Below, in pieces: positions 58,100 to 64,000 of a DNA stretch of 64,000 bases. Numbering within the stretch: position 1 is the first letter of the stretch; every line of letters starts with the position of its first letter. The translations under genes and the position numbers were made by a program. The DNA comes from Streptomyces sp. V1I1 (GTDB lineage: Bacteria > Actinomycetota > Actinomycetes > Streptomycetales > Streptomycetaceae). The notes beneath the pieces are model-generated. The model ran no database searches. It had not been told where the DNA came from and was given only the letters and a program-made list of their open reading frames with translations. The stretch spans positions 5,022,501 through 5,086,500 of the forward strand of contig NZ_JAUSZH010000001.1 of NCBI RefSeq assembly GCF_030817355.1, read 5' to 3'.

Positions 58100-58150
58100 C
58101 GTACGAAAACGGTCGCGCAAGAGCCTGTCCGGGCGTCTACGGTACGCAGG

Positions 58151-58687
58151 ATGAGCACTGATCCCGTACGCCTGGAGCCCGACGGGCCGGACGCCGCCGC
58201 CCGCCTCGCCGAGGAAGTCGCCCGGGCCCTGGTCCGCAATCGCGACCACATGCGTCCCTGGGAGCCCAACCGCCCCGAGGCGTACTACACCCCCGAAGGG
58301 CAGGCCGCCCGGCTCGCCCCTCATCCGGCCACCAGGCGGTGGCACTTCACCGAAGGCACGCGCGTCATCGGCGGGATCACCCTCTCCGGCATCGCGCTGG
58401 GACCGTTTCGCAGCGGGAATCTCGGCTACTGGATCGACGCCGAGTACACCGGCCGCGGGCTCGCCACCCGCGCGGTCGAGGAGGTCTGCCGTGCCGCCCG
58501 CGAGGACTTGGGCCTGCACCGCGTCCAGGCGGGCACCCTCATCGCCAACGCCGCCTCCCAGCGCGTCCTCGCCAAGTGCTCCTTCGAGCCGATCGGCACG
58601 GCACCGCGCTATCTGCACATCGACGGCGCCTGGCGCGACCACCGCCTCTTCCAGCGGATCCTGCACGACGACCCGCCGACTCCCTGA
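58151..58687 (+). CDS. GNAT-family acetyltransferase, RimJ/RimL-type
   Basis: 178 residues. Features of RimJ-like acetyltransferases: RNRDHMRPWEPNRPEAYYT, the strand GNLGYWIDAEYTGRGLATRA with the acetyl-CoA loop (YTGRGLAT) and NAASQRVLAKCSFEPIG (motif B). A TACGGT box nine bases before the ATG could be a -10 for a leaderless transcript. Acceptor unknown (ribosomal protein or small molecule). The following ~200 bases up to the CGNR gene hold no gene. Confidence 0.86.
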   Translation: MSTDPVRLEPDGPDAAARLAEEVARALVRNRDHMRPWEPNRPEAYYTPEGQAARLAPHPATRRWHFTEGTRVIGGITLSGIALGPFRSGNLGYWIDAEYTGRGLATRAVEEVCRAAREDLGLHRVQAGTLIANAASQRVLAKCSFEPIGTAPRYLHIDGAWRDHRLFQRILHDDPPTP

Positions 58688-58895
58688 AGAGCGGCGGAAG
58701 TTCACCCCTGGCACGCAACCTGACGGAGCGCCCGGACGAGCCTCCCCGCAGTACGAGGACATCGCTCCGGACACCGCCCGCGACCAGATCGTGCGGTGTG
58801 CGGCCGGACCGGGCGCGAGGAGGGGTTCCGGCCGCACGCCCGGACGGGCACTCTGGTGGGGATACCCGGAAGTGACCCGAGGTGGTGACAGGCGC

Positions 58896-59498
58896 ATGGC
58901 GGCAGGCGCGACGGGTGCGGCCGCGTACGACTGGAGGTTCGACTCCGGGCGGATCTGCCTCGACCTGGTGGCGACCGCGGAGGCGGCCACCGGCGGGCGT
59001 GAGCCGCTGGACGGGCCCGGGCGGCTCGGCCGGTGGCTGGTCGGCGCCGGTCTGGTGCCCGCGGGCACGCAGCTGGCGGCCGTCGAGGGCCAGTGGGTGG
59101 GGCGCTTCGTCGAACTGCGGGACTGCGTGGGCCAGTTGGTGCGGGCTCAGATCGAAGGCCGCGGCGCCGAGTCGGCGCTGGAGCGGGTCAACGCCCTCGC
59201 CGCGGGAGCGCCGCCCGGCATCCGGGCCGTACGCGACGCGCAGGGCTCGCTCGTACGGGCACTGAGCGCCGCGCCCGAGTGCGGGGCGCTGCTCGCCGCT
59301 GTCGCCCGCGACGCCGTGGAGCTGCTGACCGACCCGCCGGCCCGGGCGAGGCTGCGGCAGTGCGAGGGTGACAACTGCCGCCGCGTCTATCTGGACACCT
59401 CCCGCGGACGGCGGCGGCGCTGGTGCTCCAGCGAGGTGTGCGGGAACCGCGAGCGGGTCGCCAGGCACCGGCGCAGGGTCGCCGTGGCGAGGGCCTGA
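58896..59498 (+). CDS. CGNR zinc-finger / ABATE-domain regulator
   Basis: 200 residues. The N-terminal ABATE domain (about 10-135: FDSGRICLDLVATAEAATGG, the shared start of this family) is followed by a CGNR zinc finger: CEGDNCRRVYLDTSRGRRRR with WCSSEVCGNRERVARHRRR. The C-x4-C plus C-x4-C pairs bind zinc and the basic tail suits DNA or RNA contact. These are putative stress-responsive transcription regulators. The ATG at 58896 is chosen; GTG at 58883 is out of frame. It ends about 130 bases before sigU. Confidence 0.85.
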   Translation: MAAGATGAAAYDWRFDSGRICLDLVATAEAATGGREPLDGPGRLGRWLVGAGLVPAGTQLAAVEGQWVGRFVELRDCVGQLVRAQIEGRGAESALERVNALAAGAPPGIRAVRDAQGSLVRALSAAPECGALLAAVARDAVELLTDPPARARLRQCEGDNCRRVYLDTSRGRRRRWCSSEVCGNRERVARHRRRVAVARA

Positions 59499-59629
59499 GA
59501 CCGGCTCGGACCCTTCCTCAAAAGATCTTGAAACTTTTTTGGCGGGACGTTGAGTGATGCGTCTGCGGCCCCCGTAGTGATGGGGGAGAGGCAGTCAGCC
59601 AAAATCAGGGTCTCGACCAGGAGGTTCAG

Positions 59630-60217
59630 GTGCGCAAGGATGCCGCCGTGGCCGATGACCGTCCGCAAAGGGCCCGCCATCGCAGCGAGAAGCCACGCAA
59701 CGACTCCTCAGTACCTGACGAGGAGCTCATGCGCGCGCTGTATCGCGAACATGCGGGACCTTTGCTCGCCTATGTACTCCGTCTCGTCGCCGGCGACCGC
59801 CAGCGAGCCGAGGACGTGGTGCAGGAGACGCTCATCCGTGCCTGGAAGAACGCCGGTCAGCTCAACCGAGCCACCGGCTCTGTCCGACCCTGGCTGGTGA
59901 CGGTCGCACGCCGCATCGTCATCGACGGTCACCGCAGCCGGCAGGCCCGGCCGCAGGAGGTCGATCCGTCGCCGCTGGAGGTCATGCCCGCGGAGGACGA
60001 GATCGACAAGGCGTTGTGGCTGATGACGCTCTCAGATGCGCTCGATGATTTGACGCCCGCCCACAGGGAAGTTCTTGTCGAGACGTATTTCAAGGGGCGG
60101 ACGGTCAATGAGGCGGCCGAGACGCTCGGCATACCCAGTGGGACGGTGCGCTCCCGGGTGTTCTACGCACTCCGTTCCATGAAGCTCGCTCTGGAGGAGA
60201 GGGGGGTCACGGCATGA
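59630..60217 (+). CDS. sigU: ECF sigma factor SigU
   Basis: 195 residues from GTG with AGGAGG five bases upstream. Sigma region 2 (LMRALYREHAGPLLAYVLRL, AEDVVQETLIRAWKN) and region 4 (DLTPAHREVLVETYFKGRT, LGIPSGTVRSRVFYALRSMK) are complete. A hydrophilic ~30-residue N-terminal extension is present. It is followed by a ZAS-type anti-sigma factor overlapping by 4 bases, the arrangement of sigU-rsuA in S. coelicolor, where uncontrolled SigU blocks differentiation. The name rests on the synteny and pair arrangement as I recall them. Confidence 0.88.
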   Translation: MRKDAAVADDRPQRARHRSEKPRNDSSVPDEELMRALYREHAGPLLAYVLRLVAGDRQRAEDVVQETLIRAWKNAGQLNRATGSVRPWLVTVARRIVIDGHRSRQARPQEVDPSPLEVMPAEDEIDKALWLMTLSDALDDLTPAHREVLVETYFKGRTVNEAAETLGIPSGTVRSRVFYALRSMKLALEERGVTA

Positions 60218-61044
60218 CCATGTATGAGCAGGAATCCGTACACGATGCTGTCGGCGCGTATGTGCTCGGCATTCTGGACGACGCAGACGCCTCCGCCTTC
60301 GAGGCGCATCTGGCGGGCTGCGACATCTGCGCCGCCCACCTCGAGGAGTTCTCCGGGATGGAGCCGATGCTGGCCATGCTGGCGGAGGCCCCGATGCCGG
60401 TGCAGCAGCCGAATGTGCTGAACATGCCCGGCATGCGGTTCACGCCCGACGTCCCGCCGCCGCGACCGGTCCCCGTGGTGCCCACCGCGCCCAGCCCGCA
60501 GCTGCTCGGCGGACTGCTCGACGAGGTCGCCGCCAAGCGCGCGGCCAAGCGCCGGCGCGGCATGTATCTGGTCGCGGCCGCCGCGGCCCTGATCATCGGT
60601 GGTCCCACCGTCGCGGTCGTGGTCACGGCGGACGACACCGGCAGCAACAACCAGGCGCGCACCGATCCGCACCCCACCAGTCCCGCCGAGGACGCCTTCT
60701 TCAACCACATGAACGAGAAGGTGCAGGCCACGGACGCGACCACCAAGGTCAGCGCGACCGTCGGCCTGGAGGAGAAGGGCTGGGGCACCCACACCGTTCT
60801 CGAACTGAAGAACGTCAAGGGCCCGCTCAAGTGCAATCTGATCGCCGTCTCCAAGAGCGGCGAGGAAGAGGTCGTGACCTCCTGGGCCGTCCCGAAGTGG
60901 GGTTACGGCATCGAGGACAGCCCGAACAAGTTGGGCAAGAACCCGCTCTACATCCACGGCGGAGCGGCGATGGACCGGAACGACATCGACCACTTCGAGG
61001 TCCGCACCTTCGATGGCAAGCGACTGGTGGAGGTCGAAGCCTGA
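60214..61044 (+). CDS. rsuA: Membrane anti-sigma factor RsuA (ZAS family)
   Basis: 276 residues. The zinc-binding anti-sigma domain has His10, His32, Cys36 and Cys39 (HxxxCxxC in HLAGCDIC), the pattern of ZAS factors that hold an ECF sigma at the membrane. A Pro-rich linker (PDVPPPRPVPVVPTAPSP) leads to one transmembrane helix (MYLVAAAAALIIGGPTVAVVV) and a ~125-residue extracytoplasmic sensor domain with VSATVGLEEKGWGTHTVLEL. ATG at 60214 overlaps the sigU stop (ATGA). It may be released by regulated proteolysis or redox change; the trigger is not visible. Confidence 0.88.
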   Translation: MTMYEQESVHDAVGAYVLGILDDADASAFEAHLAGCDICAAHLEEFSGMEPMLAMLAEAPMPVQQPNVLNMPGMRFTPDVPPPRPVPVVPTAPSPQLLGGLLDEVAAKRAAKRRRGMYLVAAAAALIIGGPTVAVVVTADDTGSNNQARTDPHPTSPAEDAFFNHMNEKVQATDATTKVSATVGLEEKGWGTHTVLELKNVKGPLKCNLIAVSKSGEEEVVTSWAVPKWGYGIEDSPNKLGKNPLYIHGGAAMDRNDIDHFEVRTFDGKRLVEVEA

Positions 61045-61105
61045 CAGATTCGCCCCCTTCGCGTACGGTTGACGGCTGCCCAGTGCACGTCAGAAGGGGG
61101 CCTCG

Positions 61106-63406
61106 GTGGCCGCGCAGGATGCCGCTGTCGAAACCGCTGATCCCGGTGTCGATTCCGTACGAGACCGCGAGATCGGTATCGAGCAGGAACATCTGAATCA
61201 GGTGTACCGCCGCCTCGAGGAGAAGATCCACGAGGCGGAGTTCCTCATGCACGATGCCGCCAAACGCGGGCAGGTCGGCACGCCGGGAGCACTCGCCGAG
61301 CGGGACGCCCAGGTCTTCCGGGCGGGAGTGCACCTCAACCGGCTGAACAACGAGTTCGAGGACTTCCTGTTCGGGCGGATCGACCTGCTGCACGGCAAGG
61401 ACGGCAAGAAGGGCCCGGACGGCGCGTACACCTCGGTCGAGCCCGCGGACGACGCCGTACGGGTGGACAACACGGCCGACATCGGGGAGACCCTGCACAT
61501 CGGCCGTATCGGAGTCCTCGACTCCGACTACGCGCCGCTGGTCATCGACTGGCGCGCCCCGGCCGCCGCTCCCTTCTACCGCTCGACCCCGGTCGATCCT
61601 GGCCGGGTGGTACGCCGCCGGGTCATCCGCTCCAAGGGCCGCAAGGTCCTCGGCGTCGAGGACGACCTGATGCGCCCGGAGCTGATCGCCACGCTGGATG
61701 GGGAACAGCTCCCGGTCGTCGGGGACGGCGCGCTGATGGCGGCGCTCGGGCAGGCCCGCAGCCACACCATGCGGGACATCGTCGCCTCCATCCAGGCGGA
61801 GCAGGATCTGGTGATCCGGGCCCCCGCCGCGTCCGTCACCTATGTGGAGGGCGGGCCCGGCACCGGCAAGACCGCGGTGGCCCTGCACCGGGCGGCGTAT
61901 CTGCTCTACCAGGACCGCCGGCGGTACGCGGGCGGCATCCTGATCGTCTCGCCGACCCCGCTGCTCGTCGCGTACACCGAGGGCGTGCTGCCCTCGCTGG
62001 GCGAGGAGGGGCAGGTCGCGATCCGCGCGGTCGGCAATCTGGTGGACGGCGTGGAGGCCACGGCGTACGACGAACCTGCCGTGGCCCGCGTCAAGGGCTC
62101 CTCGCGGATGCTGAAGGTGCTCCGCAAGGCCGCCCGGGGCGCGCTGGAGCTGGGGGACGGCCCGGACCGGCTGCGCGTCGTCGCCTTCGGGCGCCGAGTC
62201 GAGCTGGAGGCCGACGAGCTCCATCGCATCCGCCAGGCGGTGCTGGGCGGCACCGCCCCGGTCAATCTGCTGCGCCCGCGCGCCCGCAGGCTGCTGCTCG
62301 ACGCCCTGTACGCCAAGTCGGGCGCCGCGACCCGTCACACCGACCCGGAGCTCGCCGCCGAGCTGCGGTCCTCCTTCGACGAGGACGTGGCCACCGAGGA
62401 CGCCTTCATCGGCTTCCTGGACGCCTGGTGGCCCGAGCTCACCCCGCGCCGGGTGCTCACCGCGATGGCCGACGAGAAGCTGCTCGGCCGCTGGGCACGC
62501 CGGATCCTCAACCCGGGCGAGGTGCGCCGCCTCGCCCGCTCGCTGCGCCGCGAGGCCCTGTCCGTACACGACGTGGCGCTCCTCGACGAGCTGCAGACGC
62601 TGCTCGGCACCCCGGCCCGCCCCAGACGCAGACGCGAACTCGATCCGCTGGACCAGCTCACCGGTCTGGAGGAGCTGATGCCGCAGCGCGAGGAGACCCA
62701 GTACGAACGGGCCGAGCGGCTGGCTCAGGAACGTACCGAGTACGCGCATGTCATCGTGGACGAGGCGCAGGACCTGACCCCCATGCAGTGGCGGATGGTC
62801 GGCCGCCGCGGCCGGCACGCCACCTGGACGGTCGTCGGCGACCCGGCGCAGTCGTCCTGGTCGTCCCCGGACGAGGCGGCCGAGGCCCGCGACGAGGCGC
62901 TCGGCTCCCGCCCGCGGCGCCGTTTCCAGCTCACCGTCAACTACCGCAACCCGGCTGAGATCGCCGAGCTCGCGGCCAAGGTGCTGGCGCTCGCCATGCC
63001 CGGCATGGAGTCCCCGTCCGCGGTCCGCTCCACGGGCGTGCAGCCGGGCTTCGCGGTCGTACGGGACGGGAATCTGGCCCAGACCGTACGGGCCCAGGCG
63101 CAGCGCCTGCTGGACCGTGTCGACGGCACGGTCGGCGTGGTGGTCGCGATGAACCGGCGCGAGCAGGCGGCGCGTTGGCTGGCCGGGCTCGGCGAACGCG
63201 TGGTCGCGCTCGGCTCGCTCGAGGCGAAGGGCCTGGAGTACGACGCGACGGTCGTCGTCTCGCCCGCGGAGATCGCGGACGAGTCCCCGGCCGGGCTGCG
63301 GGTCCTGTACGTGGCGCTGACCCGGGCGACCCAGCAGCTGACGGTGGTCTCGGGCCGGCGCGACGAGCCGGACGCGAACGGTGTGCCGGACCTGCTGCGG
63401 GACTGA
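61106..63406 (+). CDS. helD: HelD-type UvrD-like helicase / RNA polymerase recycling factor
   Basis: 766 residues from GTG with AAGGGGG upstream. The N-terminal coiled coil (HLNQVYRRLEEKIHEAEFL, then VFRAGVHLNRLNNEFEDFLF) precedes two RecA-like lobes: Walker A GPGTGKT with Lys255, and motif II VIVDEAQDLTPMQW. The UvrD-like motifs VNYRNPAEIAELAAKV and YVALTRATQQLTVV are intact. HelD proteins dislodge stalled RNA polymerase from DNA. It lacks the rifamycin-associated DNA element upstream that marks the resistance variant HelR. The second lobe is followed directly by the stop. It starts 62 bases after rsuA. Confidence 0.9.
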   Translation: MAAQDAAVETADPGVDSVRDREIGIEQEHLNQVYRRLEEKIHEAEFLMHDAAKRGQVGTPGALAERDAQVFRAGVHLNRLNNEFEDFLFGRIDLLHGKDGKKGPDGAYTSVEPADDAVRVDNTADIGETLHIGRIGVLDSDYAPLVIDWRAPAAAPFYRSTPVDPGRVVRRRVIRSKGRKVLGVEDDLMRPELIATLDGEQLPVVGDGALMAALGQARSHTMRDIVASIQAEQDLVIRAPAASVTYVEGGPGTGKTAVALHRAAYLLYQDRRRYAGGILIVSPTPLLVAYTEGVLPSLGEEGQVAIRAVGNLVDGVEATAYDEPAVARVKGSSRMLKVLRKAARGALELGDGPDRLRVVAFGRRVELEADELHRIRQAVLGGTAPVNLLRPRARRLLLDALYAKSGAATRHTDPELAAELRSSFDEDVATEDAFIGFLDAWWPELTPRRVLTAMADEKLLGRWARRILNPGEVRRLARSLRREALSVHDVALLDELQTLLGTPARPRRRRELDPLDQLTGLEELMPQREETQYERAERLAQERTEYAHVIVDEAQDLTPMQWRMVGRRGRHATWTVVGDPAQSSWSSPDEAAEARDEALGSRPRRRFQLTVNYRNPAEIAELAAKVLALAMPGMESPSAVRSTGVQPGFAVVRDGNLAQTVRAQAQRLLDRVDGTVGVVVAMNRREQAARWLAGLGERVVALGSLEAKGLEYDATVVVSPAEIADESPAGLRVLYVALTRATQQLTVVSGRRDEPDANGVPDLLRD

Positions 63407-63490
63407 TGGAGAGTCAACCCGCGATGCGGGAATCACTTACCGGGGTTGAGGGTCCGGGGGCGTCCCTAGGGAAAAGCACAGTGTTAGCCT

Positions 63491-63637
63491 GGTTGTGGCA
63501 CCGGCTCGATCCAAGCCCCCGGGCCCAACCTTCGTCGCTACGAGCGACCACTTGCCGCGAGGCGAGCATGGCGGGTCGGTGCCACCTATTCGTACAAGAG
63601 ACAGGTCCGCGTCACCGCGAGGTGACGCGGACCTGTT
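63491..63637 (+). ncRNA. Candidate structured small RNA upstream of the malic enzyme gene
   Basis: No protein gene lies between helD and the malic enzyme gene (63407-63812). The stretch folds convincingly. A closing stem, GTGGCACCG (63495-63503) with CGGTGCCAC (63577-63585), encloses two hairpins: GTCGCT-ACG-AGCGAC (63534-63548) and CTTGCC-GCGA-GGCGAG (63551-63566). A terminator hairpin with a GNRA-like loop follows (63601-63636). TAGCCT at 63485-63490 fits a -10 box placed to start transcription near 63497. All this is read from pairing; expression is not known. Confidence 0.5.
63601..63637 (+). terminator. Strong hairpin terminator
   Basis: ACAGGTCCGCGTCACC pairs perfectly over 16 bp with GGTGACGCGGACCTGT across a GCGA tetraloop and is followed by TTTCATT. 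It ends helD read-through and/or the small RNA candidate. Confidence 0.88.
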
Positions 63638-63812
63638 TCATTGGTGGCTTCCGCCCGAACGATCGCATCTCGTATGGTGGAAAACAGTTTCCGAAAACAA
63701 AACGAACGCTATTACCTGCTACTCGCAGGTAGGTGCGACCATCGGAAAGCGTCGCCGGGCACCAGCCGCGGCCGCATGGCAATGAAGCTAGCGAAAGCAG
63801 AGGAACCCGGTC

Positions 63813-64000
63813 ATGGCAACGGCGCCCAGCGTCTCGTACTCGATGACGGTCCGGCTGGAGGTCCCCGCGAGCGGTACCGCGGTCTCCCAGCTCACCACGG
63901 CCGTGGAGTCCTCCGGCGGCTCTGTGATCGGCCTGGACGTGACCGCTTCCGGCCACGAGAAGCTGCGGATCGACGTCACGATCGCAGCGAGCTCCACCAC
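63813..64000 (+). CDS. NAD-dependent malic enzyme, N-terminal part (cut by window end)
   Basis: The first 62 residues are visible, starting SVSYSMTVRLEVPASGTAVS. They form an ACT-type regulatory segment (SGGSVIGLDVTASG, KLRIDVTIAASS), which precedes the malic-enzyme catalytic domain in actinobacterial malate oxidoreductases. The catalytic domain lies beyond the window. The enzyme decarboxylates malate to pyruvate with NAD(H). Assignment is from the N-terminus and the conserved position behind helD and before hupA in Streptomyces as I recall it. AGAGGA lies 10 bases upstream of the ATG. Confidence 0.8.
   Translation, partial: MATAPSVSYSMTVRLEVPASGTAVSQLTTAVESSGGSVIGLDVTASGHEKLRIDVTIAASST

Noticed and set aside
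61044..61106. Rifamycin-associated element upstream of the helicase (HelR)
   Set aside because: No such conserved inverted element is seen in the 62-base gap, so the gene is called HelD.

Overview
The window is high-GC actinobacterial DNA and almost certainly a Streptomyces chromosome. The evidence is the codon usage, the many GTG/TTG starts, the mtrA-mtrB-lpqB operon, the paired kinases pkaA/pkaB, sigU-rsuA, an nnaR-type nitrate regulator and an actinobacterial tmRNA. As I recall it, the gene order follows the conserved core of the S. coelicolor chromosome (roughly mtrA through the malic enzyme gene). Most of the window is therefore vegetative core genome, with short accessory or variable spots between conserved blocks.

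Layout. 1-2974: the 3' part of a 23S rRNA gene, the 5S rRNA and a terminator. 3028-8446 (minus strand): a five-gene MoxR-AAA/DUF58/DUF4350/DUF4129/membrane-protein operon that converges on the rRNA operon. 8629-17123 (plus strand): mtnA, the MtrA-MtrB-LpqB envelope signalling operon, a ComF-like protein, the ribosome hibernation factor Hpf and a NarL-type orphan response regulator. 17144-26038: an AlkX-like DNA glycosylase, a GNAT enzyme, secA, a divergent NTF2-like/MarR pair, an Rv3235-family gene, a DUF6912 gene, a HAD hydrolase and a DJ-1/PfpI protein. 26500-31452: the very large NAD-dependent glutamate dehydrogenase. 31556-39298: a GT87 mannosyltransferase-like membrane protein, an ABC polysaccharide exporter with a divergent TetR regulator, and a sugar ABC importer whose first permease carries an unusual extracytoplasmic insertion. 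39460-46453: an FHA/EccC-like ATPase divergent from pkaA, then pkaB. 46492-52964: prfB, a small LAETG cell-wall protein with a Pro-Thr repeat, a zinc-ribbon membrane peptide, ftsE-ftsX, a C-terminal processing protease, smpB and its RNA partner ssrA (tmRNA). 52947-58099: a frameshifted MFS gene whose 5' end is overrun by a long palindromic repeat, a LysR regulator, narK and nnaR. 58151-64000: a GNAT enzyme, a CGNR zinc-finger regulator, sigU-rsuA, helD, a structured small-RNA candidate and the start of an NAD-malic enzyme gene.

Themes. Several genes act together on envelope and growth control: MtrAB/LpqB, PkaA/PkaB with the FHA protein, FtsEX with the S41 protease, SigU/RsuA, SecA and a sortase substrate. 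Others form a translation quality-control group: Hpf, RF2, SmpB and tmRNA. The most unusual observations are the repeat-invaded, frameshifted MFS gene, the roughly 145-residue insertion in an ABC permease, the ESX-less EccC-like FHA protein with Arg in its P-loop, and a small-RNA candidate with a closing stem and inner hairpins in front of the malic enzyme gene. I found no CRISPR array, phage, insertion sequence or biosynthetic gene cluster.
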